From Pseudomicrostroma phylloplanum (taxonomy: Eukaryota; Basidiomycota; Exobasidiomycetes; Microstromatales), in contig BCHS01000007.1 in the NCBI GenBank assembly GCA_039545275.1, positions 124,001-188,000 on the forward strand: 64,000 bases of DNA. Reading direction: 5' to 3'. Positions within the stretch are counted from its first letter, which is position 1. Every line of letters begins with the position of its first letter. Below the pieces are notes generated by a model. That model was given only the letters and a program-made list of their open reading frames with translations, made no database searches and had not been told where the DNA came from. The translations under genes and the position numbers were made by a program. Below, one piece after another: positions 28,906 to 40,580 of this stretch.

Positions 28906-29609
28906 GATGAATCTGACTGAGTGAGTGAGTGAATGGGCTGCTCTAGAGGAATGGAGGGCGAGAAGATGTGAGCTTTTTAAAGGCGTCCAAGTCGAGCGGG
29001 TGTGCCGGTCTTTGTTTGGCTTAAGCCCGGCCGGGGAAGGTGGAGGTGCGGGAAACGGCTCATGACGGTCCAAAGCTCGCCATCGCCGCCGGCGGTCTGT
29101 AGGGTTCGAAGCAATCTCGGCTGCAAGACACGCGAGTCAGGGTTTCGGAATTCTCAGGTGGTCCAAGGTAGACGTGAGGAAGTACACTTAGGCCTTGCTG
29201 TATGCGGAGATAAAGAGGTATCGAGGAGAAGCGGATATAGGGACGTGGGAGGAGCACGCGCCTGGATCATAGTCAGGCGAAGGACTGAACGTCCCTCGAC
29301 ACTCACGCTCGACCGATCTGTCTGAGACCGGAGGTCACCAGTAACGCTAACATCATTGAACCAGGTCGAGGCATCCGCATCATCCTCACAAGATGTGCTT
29401 CTATGCTTCGTGTTCTGTTCTCAGATGATCAAGGTCAGGCCTAAGGGCCTCGCAGCACGTGGCCCAGCCTGATTGGATTTTTGTGTGCCCTTCCCGCCCG
29501 CCACCTTCTGACTCGCTTGCTAGTCTACTCCGCTATTCTCGACCACCCCACATCTGGAAGAAGACCTTACGCTTGCGAACACGATCCTCACATAAAAGTA
29601 CCATTCGCC
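28906..29609. promoter_or_regulatory. Divergent promoter of the OYE and MET2 genes
   Basis: This 704-base interval separates divergent starts. A palindromic CACGTG lies at 29456-29461, about 149 bases before the MET2 ATG. The leader of MET2 is pyrimidine-rich. A tRNA-like B-box string near 29104 was examined and rejected. Confidence 0.55.
29456..29461. promoter_or_regulatory. CACGTG (Cbf1/bHLH-type) site upstream of MET2
   Basis: In yeasts Cbf1 binds CACGTG at methionine-pathway promoters. The site sits 149 bases upstream of the homoserine acetyltransferase start. The hexamer also occurs elsewhere in this GC-rich window (about 25259, 27254, 27394), so the link is only suggestive. Confidence 0.35.
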
Positions 29610-31650
<2,041 letters not shown>

Positions 31651-32062
31651 GGTGGATAGGTGGATTAGGCAATGCTTGGCCGGAACGTAGGTACATGTGA
31701 ATTCAGTCTCAAAGAACAGTCCCTCAAATAGAAGAAGTCATCATATCAGAGCAGATGAGAGATGAGGGGGACTTCTGTTTCCTATCCGGCTTACTCCTGC
31801 CGCGGCATGTGGGTGCGAGAGCAATTGCTGCTACGACGGCGCCCCTGTCGCGCGACGCGTCTGTGTGTACGAGGACCCAGCGTCGGTTCTCGAGCGTGTT
31901 ACTTCCGCTTGGACCCTTGAGGATGTTCGCCCCTGTCAGAGTGAGATGCTCTCCTCCAACACTGCTTATTACCTTCCGTGTGAGCAGACTTGCTAAGCCC
32001 CCACCCACCTCTCGTCTCATCTACCTTCGGCTCGGCTCTACGACTTGGTCATCTGCGTAGCC
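31651..32062. other. Promoter of the SAM-domain gene
   Basis: These 412 bases between co-oriented genes show no convincing reading frame. The last 100 bases before 32063 are pyrimidine-rich. Confidence 0.55.
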
Positions 32063-34510
32063 ATGGCCGCCCCAGTCGACAAGATACGCACCGAGCCCAA
32101 TCGTAGGGCCACTTCTTCCTCGCCAGGCCCACGCTCTATGACAGGCTTCAGTCCTGGCGGAGCCACTCCTGCCGGCTACTCGTATCTCAACCGAGCTCCA
32201 TCACTCGTCACCTCGACCCGCAGAGGACCAGCACGCGCGAATACCGAATCGCCTGTTGGTCCCGGTCCCTCATACGCAACCAGGACAAGTCGCCTACCTG
32301 CATCATGCAATCAGCATAAGCCGAGCGGCTCTGTCGCCTCACCACCCAGAAGACCACAACCGCCCGCTTTCCCACGATCCAACACTACTCCCAACCTCCA
32401 CAGTACGCACGTCGCTAGCTTAGCCGGACGCATGCAAGCGCCCTTGGCCGCTCACTCCCTCGCAGACTTGCCTCGAGACCCAAGGACCTGGCTGCCGGCT
32501 GAAGTGAGCATCTACCTCTTCCACGTCTTTGCCAATGTGCCTGTACCTGTCATGGAGACACTTGCGCACTTTGTCGCCTCGGCTCACCTCACTGGCAGGG
32601 CTTTCCTACGACTGCGCGAGCGCGACCTGGAGCAAAAAGGAATGAACACACGCTGGAGACGACTGCTGTGCGAGGCTTCGCGACGCTTGCGACGTGATGC
32701 ACTTCGCAGGCGTATCTGGAGTGGAAGGGAAGACGAGTGGTCCGGATCTGACGATGGAGGTCTTGATCGTCCCAGGGACGCCGAGCAAACCACACAGGGT
32801 AGCCAGCTTGCGCACGGCGAGAAGAGGGTCATGACTATCACGCTCAAGAGGATCCAGAATCGCAAGTACGTCAAAGATGCCATACAGGGCCTCGAACCTT
32901 CCGCTGCAGAAGAACTCCAGCCGATTGCCGTCCAGACGAAGCCTCGACGTAAGGAGACAGCATCGTGGCCTCATACCGATGCAGAAGGCTATAAGCCGTC
33001 TCGAGAGGTCGCGTCTCCACCATTCGGACAGGGGTACGTCAGGGGTCGAGTCACAAGCTTGACATCCCAAGCCGAGTCCGATAGCGCAACAACAAGACAT
33101 CGTCGCGGCAAGGATGCCTTTTCGCAGTCCTATACCGTGGACAGTATGATTGGACCCACAAACGATGCGCCTGAAGTACCATCAGAGAGCCCGAATGTTC
33201 TGAGCGGCGTCGATCGCGCTGACGAGCAAGGCTTCGACTGGTCAGCGCCGGCTACAGCGCCCTTTACAGCCTCAGAAGAGGGGTCAGCCAGCCTCGTAGA
33301 GGTGGAAGAAGAGACGGAAGACGTCTTGCCTTGGTCCCCGCTTGAGCAGGGTCTCATTGACGCGATCCTAGAGGCAGAATTGTCCCGTTTTGAAGAGACT
33401 GACCTCTTTGATACCAGCAAGGCTTCAAGCATCTCCTCCGCCTCGATACTTGCGGATGAGGTCGACTACGATCCTGTCAAGCCAACCCGATTGCCGACAT
33501 CAATGTCGGGCGGCAATTTGTGGCGGAAGACTGAGATAGAAGACGATGAGACAGCCCTGCACGAGACAGACCATGGCAAAGAAGCCGAAAACTACTCTGC
33601 AGTCAACAACGACAGCAAACTCGCACACGAGCTCATCGATGGCGACGAGGAGACTAGCTGTCAAGACACCGGTAGAATTACCGACGTCGTCGCGGACGAA
33701 GGATTATCGGACGAGGACCGCTATCAAGACTCTCCAGATGACGAGTCTGCCGGCCAACGTGTACCCAGTCCTACCGTTGGCAGACGCAGCCCATCTTACT
33801 TTCACCCACGCACACTATCGAAAGCCAGCACCAGGTCTAACAAGAGCTTCCTCAGCGCTCTTGATGGTGCACCCTCTGACATCATCAGGTCTGATTATGC
33901 GACTGCGTCGAGGGGCTCAGGCTCCTCAAAGTATACGCCTCGCAGACACAGACAGGGCGTGCCGAGCGTAGCTACACTGTTCGGACTTGGCATAGCAGAA
34001 GTCGAGCTGGAAAGCCCTGAGGACACGGTAGAAGAGCTCGAAGGCCCAGAGCTACAACCGTCTCTCGACATACTCGAGCTGAGCCCGGTGGCCATGCTTG
34101 ACGTGGGAAGCGACGAGGAAGGAGAGGAGGGACAATTCGACGATCCCGCCGAGGAGACAGAGTACAACTCCTCCGCAGATGCGACCGAGCACTCCACAAC
34201 GACCGACTCTCAAGGTGTCTCCAGCAGTGAGGAAGCTCCCCCACTTGCTCCTTCATCAGAAGATGCAACCCCATCTCCCACTGACCCCGCCCAAAACGCA
34301 GAATCAGAAGCTCCTGACGGAGCCACCTCTTCCCCCTCCTCGTGGCAAACACTCCTGCGCAGCACCCTCGACCAGCTCCAATACGTGCGCGGATGCATGG
34401 GTCTGCACGCACTCCCCGCGTACGCAGTCGCGCTGGGCGTGGGCGCAGCAGTCGTGCTTGGCAGCGCGGTGTTGAAAGAAGTGGTGGGGAGGAGGGGGGC
34501 GAGAGGATGA
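32063..34510 (+). CDS. SAM-domain-like protein with C-terminal membrane anchor
   Basis: A single exon encodes 815 residues. After a disordered Ser/Pro/Arg-rich N-terminus, residues about 145-215 look like a sterile alpha motif: WLPAEVSIYLFHVF, then LTGRAFLRLRERDLEQKGMNTRWRR, followed by a very basic helix. The middle 500 residues are acidic and low in hydrophobics, with many SP sites and clusters such as VEVEEETEDVLPW. The last 35 residues hold one hydrophobic helix, AVALGVGAAVVLGSAVL, followed by VGRRGARG, which fits a tail anchor (mitochondrial outer membrane or ER). The combination suggests a membrane-bound scaffold that oligomerises through SAM. I recognise no named homologue. Confidence 0.65.
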   Translation: MAAPVDKIRTEPNRRATSSSPGPRSMTGFSPGGATPAGYSYLNRAPSLVTSTRRGPARANTESPVGPGPSYATRTSRLPASCNQHKPSGSVASPPRRPQPPAFPRSNTTPNLHSTHVASLAGRMQAPLAAHSLADLPRDPRTWLPAEVSIYLFHVFANVPVPVMETLAHFVASAHLTGRAFLRLRERDLEQKGMNTRWRRLLCEASRRLRRDALRRRIWSGREDEWSGSDDGGLDRPRDAEQTTQGSQLAHGEKRVMTITLKRIQNRKYVKDAIQGLEPSAAEELQPIAVQTKPRRKETASWPHTDAEGYKPSREVASPPFGQGYVRGRVTSLTSQAESDSATTRHRRGKDAFSQSYTVDSMIGPTNDAPEVPSESPNVLSGVDRADEQGFDWSAPATAPFTASEEGSASLVEVEEETEDVLPWSPLEQGLIDAILEAELSRFEETDLFDTSKASSISSASILADEVDYDPVKPTRLPTSMSGGNLWRKTEIEDDETALHETDHGKEAENYSAVNNDSKLAHELIDGDEETSCQDTGRITDVVADEGLSDEDRYQDSPDDESAGQRVPSPTVGRRSPSYFHPRTLSKASTRSNKSFLSALDGAPSDIIRSDYATASRGSGSSKYTPRRHRQGVPSVATLFGLGIAEVELESPEDTVEELEGPELQPSLDILELSPVAMLDVGSDEEGEEGQFDDPAEETEYNSSADATEHSTTTDSQGVSSSEEAPPLAPSSEDATPSPTDPAQNAESEAPDGATSSPSSWQTLLRSTLDQLQYVRGCMGLHALPAYAVALGVGAAVVLGSAVLKEVVGRRGARG

Positions 34511-34897
34511 GTCCGAGGTACCGAGAGTGGGCAATAGTTCAGGGGCCGCAGGCAGCGAGGAGTGAAGAGGAAGTCCGATGTCACGAGATAGAACGACCTG
34601 TAATGACGATCATGATGATACCCCTTCAGACACACAGAGCTAGCGTGACGTGACACGACGGGGCTCACGTTCTGGATGAGGTATTAGGCTATTGACAGAT
34701 CGAAGAAACAGACGCACGAGAGGAGTGGACAGGAGAAGACCTCAGAAGGCCTCGCAGGTAGGTCGAGAGGGAGTGTTCGTCGCTTGACTAGACAGGAGGA
34801 GGGGGTGGGGGATTGTGACGGGCAGAGGCGTCTAGATACAGTGTACAACATGGGGGCGGCGTGGGAGGTCGGAACCGAGTGGTTGCGGGAGGGCAGT
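34511..34897. other. Convergent 3' region
   Basis: This is 387 bases between the stops of the SAM-domain gene and the syntaxin gene. No gene is visible. A G-rich run occurs near 34797-34812. Confidence 0.55.
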
Positions 34898-36183
34898 CTA
34901 GCTCAGGATCTGTACGAAGATTAGAGGCAGAGGAGCGCAGGTCATGTCAATTTCGGCAAACCACGGTCGCTCAACGCTCCACTCCAGTACTCACAGCAAG
35001 CAGCACGACGGTGACGACGAACCCGACGATGAGGAGCAAACAAGCCGCCCTCCTCCCAGCCTTTCTCTGATACTCATTCGCGCTCACCAGCTCCCTATCC
35101 GCCCCTTCGGTATTGGTAGCAATCTCTGTAATGTTGTACTCGATATTATCGATCATCCCTCCTTGCTCCTGCACGATCTGTCCCAGATCTCTGAAGATCT
35201 CATTGAGCTCATGTATGCCAGACTCGATTTCCAGGATGGACGTCTCGCGTTCGGCAATGAGGGATTCTTGGAACTCGAGTTCGGCGAGAGAGGGACCTTG
35301 TTGCTTCTGTTGCTGCACTTGTTGCTGTTGTTGGCCAGAGGAGAGGGGACCGACACTGTCGTCCTCGAAGCCGGCTTGACGCTCTTCCTCCTCTAGCTGG
35401 ACGAGCTGCTGCCCTTGTCCCTGTCCCCGACCTTGAGTAGTACCGGCTGAAGAAGATGCAGCAGCGCCCTTGCCTGCCTGCTGATCTCTCACGACCCTCT
35501 TCGCCCCCTCCAACTCCTCCTTGCTCTTCCTTGCACTGAGCTTCTGCGCCTCGCTGAAGGACTGCAGCGCCGACTCAAAGTCGCGCTGGAGCTTGGCTAG
35601 ATGGAGCTTCTGCTGAGGAGAGGGATTGGGCTGCTGAGAGACGACTAGATTGGAGAGTTGCTTGAGGGTGGGCGTGGTGGATTTGATGACGATGCGGGTA
35701 GATTCCACGAGATCGTGACTGGATGACCAGAGGAGCGATAGCAGGCCACTGATGAGTACAGATGCCCTCCCTCCCCTACACGTATCCCTGATATAATCTC
35801 CCGCCTACTCACGCTCCTTTGCTCCAGTCCCTATCCTCCCTCCCACCGCTAGACCCAGCTGCACGCTGAGGAGGCCTCGCATCCGCCAGCTTGACCAATT
35901 TCCCAATTGCCGCTGTATTGCTATTGATCTTGAAGATCTGCGTGCCCACACTGTCCGCCAACCGCTTGAACTCTGCTACCTGTTCCGGAGACGGGGTGGC
36001 GGTACCGGTGTTGGAGGCAGAGGCGGCAAAGCCTCGCTCGTCGTCGTCATCGCGGTAGGCGGCGGAGGAGCGGGGTGCGTGGTAGAGGGGTAGGGGCCCG
36101 GAGGAGCTGGGCCGACCTGGCCGAAGGGGCGAGGAGCGGCCTTGGTTGGACCCAGTACCGCGTTCGAGGTCGTTGAAGGACAT
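34898..36183 (-). CDS. PEP12: Pep12-type Qa-SNARE (endosomal syntaxin)
   Basis: Three exons (36183-35813, 35718-34995, 34909-34898) give 368 residues. An N-terminal Habc region (VGTQIFKINSNTAAIGKLVKL, then HDLVESTRIVIKSTTPTLKQLS across intron 1) is followed by a Gln-rich linker. The SNARE helix ERETSILEIESGIHELNEIF continues into RDLGQIVQEQGGMID, with the zero-layer Gln in IVQEQ. The transmembrane anchor CLLLIVGFVVTVVLLAILS ends the protein. The last three residues come from a 12-base exon (ATC CTG AGC TAG) after a GTGAGT...GTACAG intron; without it the anchor would run into the intron-encoded STGVER. It would act in fusion at the prevacuolar endosome. Tlg2 or Vam3 are less likely because of the syntaxin-7/12-like Habc. 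Confidence 0.85.
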
Positions 36184-36477
36184 CGTCTGTCAGAACCTGA
36201 TGAGGAGGTGAGGCTGCGGAGAGGGAGACAGAGGGACGAGGATCGATGTAGGTGGATGTAGAGAAGATGGATGGATGATGGTGACCTCGTCGCTCCGCCT
36301 TGGCTCTGGTATCCGTCGCTGCAGGCAGTGCGGGGGGCGCGCGCCCAGGCGGACAGGCTCAGCCACTGACAAGTGCTCGACTGAACTACCTCCTACTACT
36401 CCTACCACACAACCATCAACACATCCTAATCCAGCAACTCATTCCACAATCACAGCTACGGCTGCCACTCGCCTACC
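36184..36477. promoter_or_regulatory. Divergent promoter of PEP12 and YJU2
   Basis: This is 294 bases between facing-away ATGs. A pyrimidine-rich leader with TACCACACAACC-like sequence precedes the YJU2 start. No specific site was assigned. Confidence 0.5.
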
Positions 36478-37723
36478 ATGGCAGAGCGCAAGGTACTCAA
36501 CAAGTACTTTCCCCCGGACTTTGATCCCGCCAAGATCAAGCGTCGCAAGCAGGCACCCGACCGCCAACAGGTCGTACGTCTCATGGCCCCCTTCAACATG
36601 CGTTGTTCCACCTGTGGAGAGTTCATCTACAAGGGAAGGAAGTTCAATGCTCGCAAGGAGACGGCGCTGGGAGAGACGTACTATGGGATCAAGATCTTTA
36701 GGTTCTACATCAAGTGTACGAGGTGTAGCGCGGAGATTACCTTTAAGACGGACCCAAAGAACACAGGTCAGTCGAGGTGTTGGCGTGATGAGAGGGAGGT
36801 GATCGACTGTAAGCTGACACACTACCACACGTTATCTTTGTTATATCTCCACAGACTACGTAGCCGAGCATGGAGCCACCCGCAACTTCGAGCCCTGGCG
36901 AGACGCCCCCAAGCCCGACGACCACGACCCCCTTGCCCACTTTGCCGAGGAGGAGCGTCGCCGCGAGCTCGAAGCTGCCGGCGGACCAGGCGCTGCCTCT
37001 TCCTCCCGCCTCGTCGACGAGAACGGCGATCCGATGCAGTCCTTGGAGGCTCGCCAGGCCGAGTCGAAGCGGGAGATGGAGGTGCTGGACGCTCTGCAGG
37101 ATATCCGCACACGCAACGCTAAGCTCGACCGCGTGGATACGGGCGATGTGATGGATCGTCTGGAGCGCAATCGCAAGCGCCGCGCTGAGGAGCTCTCTGC
37201 CGTGGATCTCGAGGCAGAGGAGAGACGTAGGGCGGAAGAGGAGGATGAGGAGCTGGTGAAGAGGTACTTCTCCCGCGCAGAGGATATGGGAGGCGAGGAT
37301 GAGGAGAGGGAGTTGAGGGAGGCGCTGGCTGGGGGTGGAGCGGCTGCTGAGGACGATGAGCAAGGGAGCAGCGGAGGTGGTACTGAGAGTACACCGGGTC
37401 CCAGTACACCTCGCTCAGATACGGCAGGNGGGGCAGGAGGGGAGGTCCCCCCGAATGGCAGACCTAGCAAAGCGCCCGCGGTGGTTGTCAAGCGAGCCTA
37501 TGCCAGGGAAGAAGACGGAGAACCAGATGCCAAGAGTCTGCTCAGCGACAGGGCAAAGGCCCTCCTCCACAGCTCTTCGGCTACCTCGACAGCAGCTTCT
37601 GGTACCAATCCAGGAAAGAGCAGTACAGGAGCTACAGGAGGAGGAGGTGGACCTGGTCAACCACCTGTAAAGAAGAAGAAGACGGGGCCGAATGCCTTCG
37701 GATTGGTCAAGAAGAAGAAGTAG
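36478..37723 (+). CDS. YJU2: Splicing factor Yju2/Cwc16 (CCDC94 family)
   Basis: Two exons (36478-36766, 36855-37723) give 385 residues. The N-terminus is the family signature: [20 protein letters not shown], then [21 protein letters not shown] and [20 protein letters not shown], with two CxxC pairs forming a zinc site. After the intron the conserved [18 protein letters not shown] completes the domain. Yju2 joins the NineTeen-complex-associated spliceosome and promotes the first catalytic step. The C-terminal half is charged and coiled ([19 protein letters not shown]) and ends in basic stretches ([18 protein letters not shown]). The donor here is GTCAGT rather than GTGAGT. One undetermined base (37429) lies in a G run in the variable tail; the frame is kept if it is a real single base. 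Confidence 0.93.
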
Positions 37724-37893
37724 ATATGAGAGCAGGAGGCAGGATTCAGCAGCTCCTCGGAGACGTGTATGCTCAGCCAGCCTCGTCGGCGTCGTATCGT
37801 TGTTACATTGTATTTGTACTCTCCATTCACCACATCATCATCAAATTTCTCTAATGTCACATAGCGGTTGCCATCGATACCGTTCTAGTCCGT

Positions 37894-37915
37894 CCACGCC
37901 ACGCCACGCCACGCC
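37894..37915. repeat. CCACG pentanucleotide repeat
   Basis: Four tandem CCACG-type units lie in the 216-base gap between the converging YJU2 and TAF12 genes. Similar five-base arrays occur near 61.1 kb. Confidence 0.8.
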
Positions 37916-37939
37916 AGCTTACCGCGTCATCACCTACAC

Positions 37940-40191
37940 CTACACCCCCTTCCCAGCAACCCCTCCCCCTGCTCCTCCACCACCACCAGTCGCCCCTCCC
38001 CCTGCTCCTCCTCCTCCTGCACCCCTCACCCTCACAGGCGGGATCGGCATCGAGTTATTGGGGATCCGGATATTCCACGCTCGCTCCAGGTGCAGCTGGA
38101 CGTCCCTCGCTTCGAGCTTGTCGCCTTTGCGGTGCTTGGCTAAACGACAGGCAAAGTGCGTGACAGAGTCGATGAACTCGTCTGCTAGCTCTAGGAGGAG
38201 CTGTAGAAGAGCGGAGGGAGAGAATGGGGGTCAGTCGAGAGTTTCAGGCTGAAGAGAACGGTGAGGGTGGTGAGGATGTAGGAACGACTCACATCTTCCA
38301 CATCCTCCTCGAGGACCTCTTCCATATCCAGCTCTCCCACCAGTTCCTGAATCTTCCTCTTGGTCAACATCCGCCCGTTCTTCTCTCCAAGTGCAGCCGT
38401 CATCATTGCGTTCGATGAGGAATTGGCAGGGAGAGAGGAGCTTCCTCCCGTTCCACTACCACCCGGCGTGGCTCCATTGGCGCCGGCTCCTCCTGCTCCG
38501 CCTGCAGTGCCATTGGGCGCACTCATGCTGCCCGTGCGGGATGCCTCGCTCGCGGCTGCTCCCAGCGCAAAGAGATTGCCTAGGCCGCTGTTGTGCTGTG
38601 GATGCGCCAGGATGCCAGGAGTGGACGTGATAGCGGATCCAGGACCTCCGGCAAGACCCATCGACAAGGTCGGACGTGGACCTTGAGAATTCGGAAATGG
38701 CTGGGGAGTCTGTGGTGGGAGGTTGGAAGAGATGGTCGCTTGGCCTGGGACAGACGAGGAAGTGGCCGTGGAGGTGTTGTAGGTGTTGGAGCTCGACTGA
38801 GTCGCATTGGGCCTGATACCCTGGGAGGCGCTGCCCGAAGCCGCTGCGGGCGAGGCAGTCGAGGGGTCGAGTCTAGACTGATTCACCAGCATCGAGGAGG
38901 CAGTAGAGCCTGGAGCGATACCCGAGCTACCCCCTGCGCCGGACTGCTGTTGTTGCTGTTGCTGTTGTTGAGCTTGGGCAGCGGCAGCCGCTGTAGCGCC
39001 AGGGGTCGAAGCACCTCCACTTGCTCCGCCCGGCGTACCAGGGGCAGGACTTGGTCTCGCTGATGGCTGCTGTTGCGGTCGTTGTGGCTGTTGTGGCTGT
39101 TGCTGCTGCTGTTGCTGCTGAGCTACAGGAGGTCCTCGAGCGCCTCCTTGGAGCTGCTGCTGTTGTGACTGTTGAGACGGTGAAGTAGTGGTAGAGACGC
39201 CAGAAGATGCCGGAGATGCTCCTCCCGCCATCTGAGAGGCATGCTGCTTTAAGAACTGTTCTTTGCATGCCATCATCTTGTTCACTAGCGTATTGTACTT
39301 CATCTGCTCTTCCTTGTACTGCTTTTGGAGAGCTTCTTTCTCCGCCGGATTCGGAGAAGCTTGTATGAGAGCTTCGATCTCCTTGCACCTCTTGCCGACC
39401 GTCTCCACAGCTCTGTAGATCTGGCCGATCATATTCTGCTGCTCGGCGGTCAAGGCTGCCTGAGCGCCATTGGACCGAGGAGCAGAAGAGGACTGTGTAC
39501 TGCTGCCGAAGGAACTGGTGTGCTGCATCGGTGGCCTAGACTGAGCAGTGGCAGCCATAACGGCAGCAGCAGCTGCTGCTTGTTGTTGCCGGTGAAGCTG
39601 TTGCTGCTGCTGCTGCTGTTGGTTCTGTTGATTTGGCACCGGCTGAGGCGGCCGAGCCATCCCTTGTTGCTGGTTCATAGGAGGCCGAGGTTGTGACTGG
39701 TTGTTGATACCCATCTGCTGCTGCTGTTGCTGCTGTTGTTGCATCCTGACATACTGTTGCAGCTGTAGGGAGATTGCACCATGTGGTTGTCCAAATCAGC
39801 CGGACAATTCTGAAAGAAGCTTCCCACTTCCCATGCGTGTACTTACAGCTGTTATCTGCTCCTCTGTGAGCTGGTTGTTGGCTCTTGCCGAATTGAAGAA
39901 GTTTGCCAGCTGCTGAGGATTCTGGTTGAGCATCTGTAGGAAAGCCGGATTGAGGCCACTACCATCTCCTCCTCCTCCTCCTTGGCCGCCCCCCGCCTGG
40001 TTGGGTGGGCGTGGCATCTGTTGCTGCTGCTGCTGCTGTTGACCTTGAGCTCCTCCCGACTGCTGCCTCTGCTGTGCTGCTGCTAGGGCTGCCTGTTGCT
40101 GAGCTGCCATCTGCTGACGGTACTGGGCTTGCGAGTGGGCGGCATTGTTCCCGCCCTGAGCTCCACCGGCATTGTTCTGGTTGTGGTTCAT
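37940..40191 (-). CDS. TAF12: TFIID/SAGA subunit TAF12
   Basis: Three exons (40191-39847, 39762-38293, 38200-37940) give 691 residues. The histone fold lies at about 575-655: [35 protein letters not shown] (junction of exons 2 and 3), [41 protein letters not shown]12 pairs with TAF4 in TFIID and with Ada1 in SAGA. The first 570 residues are extremely rich in Gln, with many polyQ tracts from mixed CAG/CAA codons, plus a helical middle segment ([24 protein letters not shown]). The C-terminus is Gly-rich. Metazoan TAF12 is about 160 residues; the long Gln-rich extension resembles yeast Taf12. Introns use GTAAGT and GTGAGT. It shows divergent transcription with SNX41 across 389 bases. Confidence 0.92.
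38936..39745 (-). repeat. CAG/CAA trinucleotide-rich tracts in TAF12
   Basis: At least six Gln-coding tracts of 7-11 codons occur (near 38940, 39070-39120, 39150-39175, 39590-39630, 39715-39745 and again near 40020-40045). CAA interruptions break most pure CAG runs, which would limit slippage. Confidence 0.8.
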
Positions 40192-40580
40192 ACTGGAGTA
40201 CTTCCGGTTGGAGGAGGCTTCGGCAGAGCGGCCAAGTCAGAGGTACACAGCTGTCGAGAGCCAATAAGTACCAGCGCAGGTATACCAGAGAGAAGGACGA
40301 CGATGGTTGTGATCCTCTTGAGTGTGTCTGGCAGTGCGGATGGCAGGAAGGTAGTCAGTCAGTCTACCACTCGGCGGAAGCAACCCACGACGGAAGTGTC
40401 ACCCTCGCCGCCTGCGCGATCAGATCACCGCCCAAGGCACAGCTCCACCCGCCCACGCACCCCACCACCACTGCCATCTTCACCATCACCATCACCGCAA
40501 GCAACAGCATATACTCACAACAGGCATCGGCTAGACAGTACGACACCCTCCTCACTACTTCCCCACCCACCCACTCCTGG
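40192..40580. promoter_or_regulatory. Divergent promoter of TAF12 and SNX41
   Basis: This 389-base interval is bounded by the two start codons. A CACC-rich segment lies at about 40440-40500. No specific element was assigned. Confidence 0.5.

Noticed and set aside
29050..29130. tRNA-like string with a B-box (GGTTCGAAGC)
   Set aside because: The T-stem and acceptor stem do not pair and no proper A-box lies at the right distance.
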